From UBA1127 sp034422455 (GTDB lineage Bacteria > Chloroflexota > Dehalococcoidia > Lucifugimonadales > UBA1127): 64,000 bases of DNA. This document shows positions 8,699-17,884 of the stretch, one piece after another. Below the pieces are notes generated by a model. The model was not told the DNA's origin and did not search any database. It worked only from the letters and a program-made list of their open reading frames with translations. The translations under genes and the position numbers were made by a program. The stretch lies in contig DAOUJQ010000001.1 of the NCBI GenBank assembly GCA_034422455.1, positions 62,001 to 126,000 on the forward strand, written 5' to 3'. The first letter of the stretch is position 1; every line of letters starts with the position of its first letter.

Positions 8699-9757
8699 AT
8701 GGCGGACAACGCATTCCCGGAAGCCCCCTTCGAGTTCGCCATCTTTGACTGGATCGAGAACTCCGGCCGCCCCGTCGCCGACATCGTCGAGCACAAGCTC
8801 CGGCTCGTCGAGATGGCCGACCGCGGCGGATTCTACGGTTGGCACACCGCGCAGCACCAGGCGACGCCCCTCTCCATCAACATCTCGCCCTCCGTCCTGC
8901 TCGCCGCCGCCATCCAGCACTCGGAGCGGCTGCGCGTCGGCGCCCTGACCTTCTGCCTGCCTTGGTACGACCCGTACCGCTTCTACAACGAGATCTGCAT
9001 GTTGGACCAGATGAGCCGTGGCCGCGTGGAGCTCGGCGTGGGCCGCGGCATCTCCCTCATTGAGTCCTCGGTGTACGGCATCGACGACGTGGAAGAGTCG
9101 CGTGGCCGCTACCGGGAGACCCTCGACATCTTCTTCAACGCCTGCGGAAAGGACACGCTGGAGCACCAGGGCGAGTATTTCAGCTACCACGACGTGGAGC
9201 TGCACACCGAGCCCTACCAGAAGCCTTACCCGCCCCTGTGGTTCCCCAGCAGCAGTCCCGACATCATCGACTTCGTCGCGCGGCACGGGTACAACACGGC
9301 GATTCCCGGCCCGCCTGAGACCGTCCGGCCCATGCTGGAACAGTACCGCGAGACCTGGCTCGCGCACCGGCACGACGAGGGTCGGCACAACGCCCACGTC
9401 GCCGCACCGCACCTCGGCCGCAACCAGCACGTCCTCGTCGCCGAGACCGACGCCGAGGCGGAGGCCATCGCGGCCCCCGCCATGGCCGCGTGGGGGGCAC
9501 ACATCAGCCACCTGTCGCGTAAGCACCAGGCGTCCCTCGTCAGGGCGCCGCAGCCCGACCGCAGCACGCGGGTGGTCGTCGCGGGGTCGCCCGCCACGGT
9601 CGCTGAGAGGCTGGTTGAATCCGTGAGGGCCACTGGAATAAACTACCTCATGCTCGTATTCTCATACGGCGATCTGGCGCCTGAGCACGCGGAGCGGTCG
9701 CTGGAGCTCTTCATCTCGGACGTGATGCTCGCCATGCGGGCGGAGTTGAAGGGCTAG
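8699..9757 (+). CDS. LLM class flavin-dependent oxidoreductase (luciferase-like)
   Basis: 352 residues from the ATG at 8699, preceded by AAGGAG at a good distance. Luciferase-like fold with WHTAQHQ, LRVGALTFCLPWYDPYRF, GRVELGVGRGISLIESSVYG and the C-terminal INYLMLVFSYGDLAPEHAERSLELF. It is only distantly similar to the divergent LLM gene at 7496. It is followed 57 bp later by a Rieske oxygenase, so the two probably form a two-gene transcript. The substrate is unknown; a partner flavin reductase is presumably encoded elsewhere. Confidence 0.9.
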   Translation: MADNAFPEAPFEFAIFDWIENSGRPVADIVEHKLRLVEMADRGGFYGWHTAQHQATPLSINISPSVLLAAAIQHSERLRVGALTFCLPWYDPYRFYNEICMLDQMSRGRVELGVGRGISLIESSVYGIDDVEESRGRYRETLDIFFNACGKDTLEHQGEYFSYHDVELHTEPYQKPYPPLWFPSSSPDIIDFVARHGYNTAIPGPPETVRPMLEQYRETWLAHRHDEGRHNAHVAAPHLGRNQHVLVAETDAEAEAIAAPAMAAWGAHISHLSRKHQASLVRAPQPDRSTRVVVAGSPATVAERLVESVRATGINYLMLVFSYGDLAPEHAERSLELFISDVMLAMRAELKG

Positions 9758-9814
9758 GCAAAGCCCGCGCGCGGACGCCGAGGGCAACAACAGCACAATC
9801 TTGGAGGAGAGCAC

Positions 9815-11131
9815 ATGCTGACGACCCACGACAATGAGATGCTGACGCGAGTTGGCCCGGGCACGCCCATGGGGTCCTTCATCCGCGAGTTCTGGATTCC
9901 CTTCCTGCCGTCCCGCGACCTGCCGGAGCGCGACGGCCCCATGAAGCGCGTCCGCCTGCTCGGCGAGGACCTCGTCGCCTTCCGCGACTCCAACGGCGAC
10001 GTCGGCCTCGTCGCCGAGAACTGCCCCCACCGCGGCGCGTCGCTCTTCTTTGGCCGCAACGAGCACGCCGGCCTCGCCTGCAACTACCACGGCTGGAAGT
10101 TCGACGTCACCGGCGCCTGCCTCGACATGCCCAACGAGCCCGCCGAGAGCAACTTCAAGGACAAGGTGCGCGCCATAGCCTACCCCGTCGTCGAGCGCAA
10201 CAAGGCGCTCTGGACGTACATGGGCCCGCGGGAGACCCCGCCTCCCTTCCCGGAGTTCGAGGTCAACACGCTGCCGTATGACCAGGTCTACGAGCCCCAC
10301 GTTATGACGGAGGAGTGCAACTGGATGCAGGGGCTGGAGGGCGACCTGGACTCCTCCCACGTGTACTTCATCCACGGCCGCCTTTACGAGGACGCGCCCG
10401 CCGCGCCCGGACAGCTCCGCGGCGTGTGGACCAACGACCGCGCCCCCAAGCTCGACGTCGTGCCCACCCCGTATGGCGTCTACTACACCGCCCTCCGCCA
10501 CATCAACGACCAGGGCGACATCCACCACCGCGTCAACCAGTACCTTTACCCCTTCTTCAGCATGATCACCATCGACGCGACGGTGAACCTGCGCGCCTGG
10601 GTGCCCATCGACGACGACTACCACATGCTGTTCATGATGAGCGGCCGGGCCGACACCGGGGCGTCCTCAGATCTGGAAGCGTTCCTCCTCGACCCATTCA
10701 AGTCCGCCGGTGGCTACCTGCCGGAGACGCCCGACCCGCGCACGCGCTACATGTCCTTCGCCCGCAAGGCCAATGACTACTGCATCGACTACGACGTGCA
10801 GAAGCAGTACATGATGTCCGGCATCCCCTTCCTGGTGAACCTGCAGGACCGCGCGATGACGGAGACCATGGGCGCCATCTACGACCGCCGCCGAGAGCAC
10901 CTGGGCACCAGCGACCGCATGATTATCCAGGTGCGGAAGCAGCTCTTGTCGGGCGCACGCGCGCTGCAGGAGGATGGATCCGTTCCCCAGAGCGTCGACG
11001 ACCCCAAGCTCGTGCGCGTCCGCCCCGTCGGCATGATCCTCAACGAGACCGTCGACTGGCAGGAGGCCACCAAGGTCGTCCGCGACGTGGACGGCGGAGA
11101 GCCGGTCGCCTTCGTGCCGTTCTTTGAGTAA
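9815..11131 (+). CDS. Rieske non-heme iron oxygenase, alpha subunit
   Basis: 438 residues, start ATG preceded by GGAGGAG. Rieske cluster ligands C70, H72, C89 and H92 (CPHRGASLFFG, then CNYHGWKFD); mononuclear iron motif EGDLDSSHVYFIH with H182 and H187. It is clearly paralogous to the minus-strand Rieske gene at 2484, with the same MLTxxDNxxLTRVGPGTPMG-like start and the same ligand spacing, but the catalytic domains differ enough to expect different substrates. A strong terminator follows the stop. Confidence 0.92.
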   Translation: MLTTHDNEMLTRVGPGTPMGSFIREFWIPFLPSRDLPERDGPMKRVRLLGEDLVAFRDSNGDVGLVAENCPHRGASLFFGRNEHAGLACNYHGWKFDVTGACLDMPNEPAESNFKDKVRAIAYPVVERNKALWTYMGPRETPPPFPEFEVNTLPYDQVYEPHVMTEECNWMQGLEGDLDSSHVYFIHGRLYEDAPAAPGQLRGVWTNDRAPKLDVVPTPYGVYYTALRHINDQGDIHHRVNQYLYPFFSMITIDATVNLRAWVPIDDDYHMLFMMSGRADTGASSDLEAFLLDPFKSAGGYLPETPDPRTRYMSFARKANDYCIDYDVQKQYMMSGIPFLVNLQDRAMTETMGAIYDRRREHLGTSDRMIIQVRKQLLSGARALQEDGSVPQSVDDPKLVRVRPVGMILNETVDWQEATKVVRDVDGGEPVAFVPFFE

Positions 11132-11154
11132 GGGAACGTCCCCGTGAGTCTAGT

Positions 11155-11186
11155 GGGAGGGGCCAAGCGGCCCCTCCCTTCTTGTT
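11155..11186 (+). terminator. Rho-independent terminator after the Rieske gene
   Basis: GGGAGGGGCC at 11155-11164, loop AAGC, GGCCCCTCCC at 11169-11178, then TTCTTGTT. It lies between two convergent genes and reads as a terminator for the plus-strand transcript. Confidence 0.85.
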
Positions 11187-11190
11187 ACCC

Positions 11191-12549
11191 CTACAACCCC
11201 GCCTCCCGTACGCTCTCCGACGTCACCGTGCTCGGCAGGCGGTACCCCTTGAACACGAAGTAGCCTACGAGCGCGATCGCCCCCGCGATTGGCCCCAGCA
11301 GGCGAATGCCCAGCGGGTCGTCCGCCGTCTCCCCCAGCAGCAGGATGAGCGCCAGCGCCAGCGTCGAGAACGAGGACCCGAACTTCTCGAACAGGTTCTG
11401 CGTCGTGAAGAACATCGCCTCCCGGCGCATCCCCGTGCGTATCTCGTCGTAGTCGGCGATGTCCGCCGTAAGGGCGCGCGGCATCAGGTTGACGCCGCCC
11501 ATCGGAAGCCCGACGAGGAAGGCGATGACAATCCCCTGCGCCAGCTTGGGTATCCCCGGGATGAACCCCACGAAGAACAGGATAGGTAGGATCACCGCCG
11601 TGCCCAGCAGGCACACGGAATAGACCCATCGTTTCCCTTTTGTGTTACCCAGCTTCCAGAGGACGACGACCGCCGCCATCATGCCCACCAGCGCCGTCCC
11701 CGTCAGCATGGACGTAACCGTGCCCTCGTTCTCCGACTCCAGCACTGCCGACACGAAGAACGGCATCCATCCCAGCGTCATGGTCGTTGCCAGCTGGAAC
11801 AGCACGAACGTCGGCACGAAGTAGAGGAACTGCGTGTTGGCGAGCGTCGCGAAGAACGCCTGTTTGAGCGGCATCTCGGCCGGCGGCGTGTCGCGGGGGG
11901 CGTGCCGCCAGACGCCCGCGACGCCCAGGAACCGGAAGCTGAGCCCCAGGACGCCGACCAGCACGCCCATTACTTTGAAGCCCCACGTGTCCTGCACCAC
12001 CCCGCTCAGCACCAGGCCGAGCACCGCACCCAGTATGCCGAAGTAGAACTGCCACGCCACGATGCTCATCCGGTCGCGGTGTGTCTTCGCCACCTCAGGC
12101 AGCAGCGACTCGTACGGCCCGATGGACATCGTGTTGCTAAGGAAGAACAGCTCCAGGATGACGAAGACCCATATGGCGTTGACGAAGCTCGCGCCTTCCA
12201 CGGGCGAGAACCACAGCAGCATGAAGAAGATGGCCCAGAACGGGGTCGAGAACACCACGAAGGGCAGCCGGCGGCCCCAGCGGCTCTTGGTCCGGTCGCT
12301 CCACCACCCGACGATGGGGTCGTCCAGCGCCTCGATGAGCCGGCCCGCCGTCAGCAGCGCACCGACGAACACCCGCGCGTCGACGTCGAATGGGCCCATG
12401 GACAGCGCGGGCACGGCGGCGTCGCCCTCGCCCTTGGGCGGCGCGAGGAAGAACAGCAGCCACAGGTTCCGCGTCTGCACCACCGCCTGCCCCCCGATCA
12501 TGTCGGTGGTGTACAGCAGCTTGTTTAGCAGCGGCAGCCCGTTGGTCAT
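11191..12549 (-). CDS. GPH-type MFS symporter (MelB/GusB-like)
   Basis: 452 residues with about 12 transmembrane helices. Opens MTNGLPLLNKLLYTTDMIGG; contains the GPH signature DDPIVGWWSDRTKSRWGRRLPFVV near residues 75-100 and a second-half counterpart (TADIADYDEIRTGMRREAMFF). The family moves glycosides or organic anions with H+ or Na+. It is convergent with the Rieske gene and may import a substrate for this region, but it could equally be unrelated. Its ATG overlaps the stop of the AbiJ-like gene in an ATGA arrangement. Confidence 0.87.
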   Translation of the reverse strand: MTNGLPLLNKLLYTTDMIGGQAVVQTRNLWLLFFLAPPKGEGDAAVPALSMGPFDVDARVFVGALLTAGRLIEALDDPIVGWWSDRTKSRWGRRLPFVVFSTPFWAIFFMLLWFSPVEGASFVNAIWVFVILELFFLSNTMSIGPYESLLPEVAKTHRDRMSIVAWQFYFGILGAVLGLVLSGVVQDTWGFKVMGVLVGVLGLSFRFLGVAGVWRHAPRDTPPAEMPLKQAFFATLANTQFLYFVPTFVLFQLATTMTLGWMPFFVSAVLESENEGTVTSMLTGTALVGMMAAVVVLWKLGNTKGKRWVYSVCLLGTAVILPILFFVGFIPGIPKLAQGIVIAFLVGLPMGGVNLMPRALTADIADYDEIRTGMRREAMFFTTQNLFEKFGSSFSTLALALILLLGETADDPLGIRLLGPIAGAIALVGYFVFKGYRLPSTVTSESVREAGL

Positions 12550-13466
12550 GGGGGTGCGGCCTCCTGTGAAGCCCTACTTCGGATTACTAGTCTGATGAGC
12601 GAGGCTAGGCGAAAGAAGAGGTAGTCAACGTGCTCAGAACTTGCAAGTGGCTCTTGGCTAGTCTCAGAGTGACGAATCCCAAGGTTGTTTCCGATACTAG
12701 TCAGTGCCTTTGTCTCAGAATCCAACTGTTCCCTGAATTTGGGAGAGTTTGGCCCTGCAGCTGTGTCAAGCATATCGGAGGCCAGTGCGGCTTTGTCACC
12801 TGGCCCGTCTAGGGTCTTGAGTCGTTCAAACGCATCCCATAGATCCTGCAGCGCTTCTTGCCTAATTGCTGGGTCAGGATCAAGGAACTTCTGCATTGCT
12901 TTTTGTAGCAATTGGTCGAGCTCTAATTCACTGGTTGAAGATTCCAGATCTGCAAATGTGCGACGAAACTCCGTTGGTATGAACCGTTCAACTCGGCCCT
13001 TGTCTGTCAGAGTGAAGGCAATTCCGTTGCGTCGGAAGATAAGTTCAATTTCCGCACGAAACTCTTGTCTTCCGCCTTCCACGTTAAAGTGAAGGTGGTC
13101 ATGTTTGCCGAAGGAGTGATATTCGAAGGGAATTGGCTTGGCGATGTACTTCCAACAGAATTGGATCATGTCAAGGATCTGCAAGGTGTTGGGAGGTTCG
13201 GGCCTATCATCCCAAGACCCATTATCATCTCGCCACGGCCACAGCGGTAACCCAGGGATTTGAGAACGCATGGCATCCCTGAACGCTGCCGCATCTGTAC
13301 CAATGGCGACAGGGCCATCGAAGCAACTTTCCCTGTATGTATCCCCGAATGATCCGTTGTGCACATGGGACTGAATCAAGGCACGAATGCCACCCCAAGC
13401 CGTGACGCTAATCTCTTCTGCGTCCCTTGGCCGTTCTCCGATTTCCTGATCACTGAAGTATTCCAT
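12546..13466 (-). CDS. AbiJ-like (AbiJ_NTD4-type) putative abortive-infection protein
   Basis: 306 residues. The N-terminal half resembles the AbiJ N-terminal domain found in abortive-infection proteins: FSDQEIGERPRDAEEIS at the start and KHDHLHFNVEGGRQEFRAEIELIFRRNGIAFTL followed by GRVERFIP. The C-terminal part ends GIRHSETSQ then EHVDYLFFRLASLIRLVIRS, a helical tail common in this group. The assignment is by pattern only. Base composition is visibly lower in G+C (near half) than the flanking genes, suggesting transfer. It is upstream of, and overlaps by 4 bp, the GPH carrier, and lies in the same stretch as McrBC. Confidence 0.6.
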   Translation of the reverse strand: MEYFSDQEIGERPRDAEEISVTAWGGIRALIQSHVHNGSFGDTYRESCFDGPVAIGTDAAAFRDAMRSQIPGLPLWPWRDDNGSWDDRPEPPNTLQILDMIQFCWKYIAKPIPFEYHSFGKHDHLHFNVEGGRQEFRAEIELIFRRNGIAFTLTDKGRVERFIPTEFRRTFADLESSTSELELDQLLQKAMQKFLDPDPAIRQEALQDLWDAFERLKTLDGPGDKAALASDMLDTAAGPNSPKFREQLDSETKALTSIGNNLGIRHSETSQEPLASSEHVDYLFFRLASLIRLVIRSRASQEAAPP

Positions 13467-13539
13467 ACGGACGTCCCAATTCGATATTGAGAATCGACAG
13501 GTTACCCTTCACTTTTGAACTAAGCCTGTGGATTTCTCA

Positions 13540-13634
13540 TTGACGATACTCGCATGAATCCAATAGTCTATTCCTTACCACTCCAGCGAGCGTATCGCTG
13601 GACCGACGCCTCCCTCCGGGGAGGCGTTTCTTTT
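13540..13634 (+). ncRNA. Candidate short transcript with two hairpins and a terminator
   Basis: A possible promoter TTGACG at 13540 with TAGTCT 18 bp downstream is followed by the hairpin TCCAGCGA/TCGCTGGA (13582-13602). A strong terminator comes next: ACGCCTCCC at 13606-13614, GGGAGGCGT at 13619-13627, then TTTCTTTT. Both flanking genes lie on the minus strand, so a plus-strand terminator here has no protein gene to serve. That is why a small RNA of about 60 nt is proposed. The promoter match is weak. Confidence 0.4.
13606..13634 (+). terminator. Strong rho-independent terminator with no upstream gene
   Basis: Nine-base-pair stem (13606-13614 with 13619-13627), 4-nt loop and a run TTTCTTTT. 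It points rightwards while the adjacent coding sequences run leftwards. Confidence 0.8.
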
Positions 13635-13686
13635 GGTCCAGTTCCCCCGGACATCGGTAGGGCTAGCCTCTTGACCTACCCCTGCC

Positions 13687-14088
13687 CTACTTGCGCCACA
13701 GGTGCCAACCGACCGTCCCCATCAGCACGATGTACATGGTGTTGATGATCGGCCAGAAGATGAAACGGGTGTCGCTCTGGTCACCGCTGGAGGCCAGGTC
13801 GTCGAACCAGTTCCAGAAGAAGAGGACGGCCAGCACCGTCGCGGCGTAGAAGGCCGTGTACGCGCAGACGTGTGCGAGGGGTCTGTCGTCAGAGCTGACG
13901 CCGCGCTTGTACGAGCAGGTGTACACCAGCGTCGCGACGATGCCCACGGCCATCAGCGCGTCCAGAACGTTCCAGATCGCGCCCTCGTCCCACGAGTCCG
14001 GGTAGAACGGGCTGAGCCAGAAGTGAAGCAGCACGGCGAGGGCGGTGAGCCCCAGGTAAACGGAAACCGGCTTCCTCAGTGCGTCCAT
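13687..14088 (-). CDS. Small membrane protein of unknown function
   Basis: 133 residues with four predicted membrane helices (about 8-28, 43-62, 76-99 and 110-128). The second begins at WNVLDALMAVGIVATLVYTC, and the end is MGTVGWHLWRK. I do not recognise the family. It lies between the AbiJ-like gene and mcrC on the same strand, with 87 bp to mcrC, and may be a passenger or a membrane component of the island. Start ATG at 14088. Confidence 0.65.
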   Translation of the reverse strand: MDALRKPVSVYLGLTALAVLLHFWLSPFYPDSWDEGAIWNVLDALMAVGIVATLVYTCSYKRGVSSDDRPLAHVCAYTAFYAATVLAVLFFWNWFDDLASSGDQSDTRFIFWPIINTMYIVLMGTVGWHLWRK

Positions 14089-14175
14089 GTCGACCCCTTT
14101 CGCAAATTATGGCGTCAGGCGTGTGGCCTTGTCGCGGCAATGGAAGCATAGCGAGCTGGGGAGCGTCAATTCACG

Positions 14176-15390
14176 CTACTGCGGTGAAAGTGCGCTGCAG
14201 GCGAGCGCCTGTACCCGTTCGGCGATGCCGCCTTTGCCGCCGACGCGATCGAGCACGTCGTCCAGCGACCCGCCCAGGTCCAACGCCATGACATCCAGCC
14301 GCTTGCTTGCGTGCCGAACGGTGTGCGTGGCTACATCCGCCTCTCCTTTGGCGTAGACGAGCAGGCCGCCGGGCAGATCCAAGGCGATGGTGTAGGCGAG
14401 CAGTTGATACAGGTCGGCGTTAGGCACTCGGTCATCTTGTACCCGCTTGTACTTGGCATCGCCAACGAAGACGATGCGTCCACTCCGCTGCCAGACCAAG
14501 TCGGGCTTGAGCGTCACCTTGCCCCCCTCGTCCAATGTGCGGATGTGTTGCTCACGAAACTCGCGTTCGTTTGAGCCCAGCGCCTCCCGCAGGGCGCGGG
14601 TAAGGAAGCCTTGGAAGACGTCGTTCATGTCAAACAAGAAACCAATAGCCCGCACAGCACCCCGGCTGGACTGGAAAGCGCTATGCCGCAGGACCAGCCG
14701 CGCCAGGTCGACGACGCCCCGGTAGTGCTCGTTCAGCCGGTCGAAGCGCACCTCCGGCACTGCGTTGGGCGGGTACTCGACAGGGGTGACGTTGGCCAGC
14801 GTTCCTGCAATCCACGCCAGGCCACGGCGGGAGGCTGCTCTGAGCGGCATGGCCGCCAACCGGCCTGCAGCCGCTTTCACCAGCCGGTTCTCTAGGATGT
14901 CATCCGTGAAATCGTCGTACCGTACCTCCACCGGCAGGGTACGGCCAAACCGCCGCCGCAACTGCTCGTCAAACCGGATGCGCCCGCGCACTCCGTACAA
15001 GGCTTCCTCTTCCGTCCGGTAGCCGTGCAGCAACCCCCGTGAGAAGGCCCGCCGCGCTGCCGTCGCCAGCGCTAGGGCGAGCAAGTCTGGTAGTGCAGTC
15101 TCCTCCTTGAAATGGAACTGGGAGGGTTGGCGGATGATGCTGACGTCCATGGCGTAGAGGGCAAGGGACAGCACTTGCTGCATGGTGATCTTGGGCTTGA
15201 TGACGACGGAGAGGCCGGCAACCTCAATGGCGCCAACGGTGGAGGCGGGGGTCAGGTGATAGAGTCCTTCGCCGTCGTCTGATGGTTCGATGGCAAGGGG
15301 CTTGACGGCTTCTCGCAGCGCGGCTCGCTGGGCTGCGGTGAGCACGACGGCATCGCTGCGCTGGTACTCCCTCAGGTCAAGATTGTGCAT
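14176..15390 (-). CDS. mcrC: McrC-family nuclease subunit of a McrBC-type restriction system
   Basis: 404 residues from the ATG at 15390, which overlaps the 3' end of mcrB by 14 bp. The C-terminal PD-(D/E)xK nuclease core is visible as KPDLVW with D297 and VGDAKYKRV with D311 and K313. Upstream are McrC blocks such as YGVRGRIRFDEQL and the bundle DDILENRLVKAAAGRL. McrC is recruited by the McrB ring to cut DNA carrying modified cytosines. Codons upstream of 15390 overlap mcrB and are not credible. Overlap and order (mcrB then mcrC) are standard. Confidence 0.88.
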   Translation of the reverse strand: MHNLDLREYQRSDAVVLTAAQRAALREAVKPLAIEPSDDGEGLYHLTPASTVGAIEVAGLSVVIKPKITMQQVLSLALYAMDVSIIRQPSQFHFKEETALPDLLALALATAARRAFSRGLLHGYRTEEEALYGVRGRIRFDEQLRRRFGRTLPVEVRYDDFTDDILENRLVKAAAGRLAAMPLRAASRRGLAWIAGTLANVTPVEYPPNAVPEVRFDRLNEHYRGVVDLARLVLRHSAFQSSRGAVRAIGFLFDMNDVFQGFLTRALREALGSNEREFREQHIRTLDEGGKVTLKPDLVWQRSGRIVFVGDAKYKRVQDDRVPNADLYQLLAYTIALDLPGGLLVYAKGEADVATHTVRHASKRLDVMALDLGGSLDDVLDRVGGKGGIAERVQALACSALSPQ

Positions 15391-17788
15391 CGGACTGCTC
15401 GCCGTCTTCCCCGGTCTGCGGTTGGCTATCGCTGACTGCGACGCCGTTGGCGGGGTCGCTGGACTTGAGCTTGTCCAGGTCATATTCCTCTGAAATGTTG
15501 TTGTTTTCGTGTAACCGCTCGGTGATGTATGGGATAACCTCACTCTTCCAGATTCGACGGACGTCCGCTTCTGTCAGATCAGGCTTCCGCATGAAGTAGC
15601 TGGGGCCTATCGCCGCGTCACGGTCATCCAACTTGGCGTTCGCCCGGTCAACTATGTCAGCTACCCACATCATATCCGCCGTCATATTGACGGCATTGGC
15701 TTTCAGCCAATCGCGGAGAAGGCGATCAACAGGCCACTTGTCGGGGTGAAAATCGACGAAGGCGAACCGGCGCCGCAAAGCTAGGTCCACAAGCGCGATC
15801 GAGCGGTCGGCGGTGTTCATGGTCCCGATGATGTAGAGGTTCTTGGGCAGGGAGAAAGGTTCATCAGAGTATTGGAGCTGCATTGTGTGCTCCCGATACT
15901 CCAACAGGAAGTAGAGTTCACCAAACAGCTTGCCTAGGTTGCCCCGGTTGATCTCGTCTATCAAGAGGTAGTGATTCGCGTTCTGTACGGACTCCGCTTG
16001 CTTTGCGGCCCGTACTAGTGGGCCTTTCCGCAAGTCAAACCCTTGCCCATCGGCCTTGGGGCGGAAGCCCTCAACAAAGTCTTCGTAGGCGTATGACGGA
16101 TGGAACTGTATCCGGGTCACCGTCCCATTCGACTCGGCCAGGTGCTCAGCCAGCGCTTGTGCAAGGAAGGTCTTGCCGGTGCCCGGCGGCCCCTGGAAGA
16201 TTACCTGCCTCTTTTCTTTGAGAAGCTGCTCAATTTCTTGCAGGAAGGCCTCAGGGAGGAAGAGTTTGGCAGCGAGGGATGCAAGGGTGGGCTTTGGATC
16301 GCCCTCTTCGTCCTCCCAGTTGTCCAGATCCTCGATTCCGCCCCCATCTCCCCGATCATTCCACACTGCCCACATTAGCGACTGCGCATCGAGGCGGTTC
16401 TGGATTGATAAGCCACGGTTGGCAGCTTCCGCTATGAAGCGGTCTAGGAACTTTAGGGCATGGTCATACAGCTCTGCCTCATCCGCGTTTGCGGCGGGCT
16501 CTTCGTATTCCGTCAGGGCATACGCCTCGGAAAAGATACTTATCATGAACGGGGGATACTGAGCGGCATCCAAACCCATCAGGAGGACCGAGATGCTGCG
16601 CATACGGCTGCCGACGCCACTTTGGACATGTTTAGGGAAAAGGTCGCTGAACGCCCGGATGCACTGTGAGACGGACGTGTCTAGCACGTCCCCGTCGGCC
16701 CAAAGCTCGCGAAGCGCGCCTGCGGCCACATCTGGATGCTCAGTGCACCACTTTTTGATGTTGGCTGCGCCGCGCCAATTCATTGGATTGCCCCCATATG
16801 CGTTGAGGGCATCGATAACTCCTTTCGCCCAATCCCCTGCGTCGTCAAGCAACTTCCTACGCGCCTCTGCGAGTTTTCCAGCGACGTCCATCTTGTAGTT
16901 AGTCTCTTCTTCCATCAGCTTGCCTGAGTCCATGTACTCACGAGCTTCCTTCACAAATCGGCCCCAACGCGTGTCGCGCCATTGGTTCTGGATTGGCGGG
17001 TGATAGAAAATATGATTGCGCCCTATATCCGGGTATTGGGGTTCCAAAGCACCCCGGATCTGCTGTAATTGAAAGTCAATGTCCTGGGTTGGCTCTGTCA
17101 ACAGATGAGTAAACGCATCGGCAATCCTCCGTTTGTGCCACCCTGCGACTATGGCCTCGAACGTGTCTGGGAAGATGAGGTGCATCAATGCCCACCTTTG
17201 CATGGCGGGTGTATTGAGGTTGTTCTTGAGCAGCGCACTGGTTAACGGCGTGTCCCAAAGAAAGGTCTTGAAGGCATAGGGATCACCCAAAAGCCGGTCG
17301 CGTTCGTTTGATTGTTGCTGCTTCCAGGTCTGTACAAATTCGATAATGAAGCCCGTGTGCCAGGGCCGATGGTTATTGAAAGACTGTCCTACTCCGCCCA
17401 ATCCGTTTGCAAGTCCTTGGACGGCGAACTCTGAAATGGTGGGGAGATTGCCCCACCCGAGCACTGTGTTTATGTGCATGACTTTCGTCTCGGTCTTCAT
17501 GGACCTAGAGCCAGCAAAGAGAAAATGCACGTACAAAGCTTCTGCCATACACTGGTATGCTTCAGCCGACGCGCCCTCGAGCTGCACCTGAAGCCTCTGC
17601 CAGAATCCGCCATTGCCTAGGTCCGGCTGTTCCAGGTACTTCTCCTGCAGCTCCCCCAGTACTTCCAGAGTCCACACCGGCGTCCCAGGCGTGAACAACG
17701 AATCGTCGGAACGGAGCGCGGCGTCAACCCACTTCCCTGCTGCTGCGTACACCTTCTCCGGCCCTTCGCCGGTCAATCTGCTTCCCAT
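15377..17788 (-). CDS. mcrB: McrB-family AAA+ NTPase (type IV restriction)
   Basis: 803 residues from the ATG at 17788, which has GGAGG seven bases upstream; earlier codons run into the divergent chromate-transporter gene. AAA+ core: Walker A GPPGTGKT at 533-540, Walker B LLIDEINRGN at 608-617, and the McrB signature MNTADRSIALVD at 657-668 followed by LRRRF. The first ~500 residues are a large N-terminal region without a DNA-binding domain I can name; it should set target specificity. The C terminus is acidic. Classical E. coli McrB is about 460 residues, so this is a long-form homolog. G+C is lower than in the flanks. Confidence 0.88.
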   Translation of the reverse strand: MGSRLTGEGPEKVYAAAGKWVDAALRSDDSLFTPGTPVWTLEVLGELQEKYLEQPDLGNGGFWQRLQVQLEGASAEAYQCMAEALYVHFLFAGSRSMKTETKVMHINTVLGWGNLPTISEFAVQGLANGLGGVGQSFNNHRPWHTGFIIEFVQTWKQQQSNERDRLLGDPYAFKTFLWDTPLTSALLKNNLNTPAMQRWALMHLIFPDTFEAIVAGWHKRRIADAFTHLLTEPTQDIDFQLQQIRGALEPQYPDIGRNHIFYHPPIQNQWRDTRWGRFVKEAREYMDSGKLMEEETNYKMDVAGKLAEARRKLLDDAGDWAKGVIDALNAYGGNPMNWRGAANIKKWCTEHPDVAAGALRELWADGDVLDTSVSQCIRAFSDLFPKHVQSGVGSRMRSISVLLMGLDAAQYPPFMISIFSEAYALTEYEEPAANADEAELYDHALKFLDRFIAEAANRGLSIQNRLDAQSLMWAVWNDRGDGGGIEDLDNWEDEEGDPKPTLASLAAKLFLPEAFLQEIEQLLKEKRQVIFQGPPGTGKTFLAQALAEHLAESNGTVTRIQFHPSYAYEDFVEGFRPKADGQGFDLRKGPLVRAAKQAESVQNANHYLLIDEINRGNLGKLFGELYFLLEYREHTMQLQYSDEPFSLPKNLYIIGTMNTADRSIALVDLALRRRFAFVDFHPDKWPVDRLLRDWLKANAVNMTADMMWVADIVDRANAKLDDRDAAIGPSYFMRKPDLTEADVRRIWKSEVIPYITERLHENNNISEEYDLDKLKSSDPANGVAVSDSQPQTGEDGEQSDAQS

Positions 17789-17884
17789 ACGTCTTCCTCC
17801 GCCTCCCAACCTGCCGCAACGCGCCATTATACCCCACCACCTCCTACTGACACCGTCCGCCGCGTCTGCCACAATGCCCCCGCT

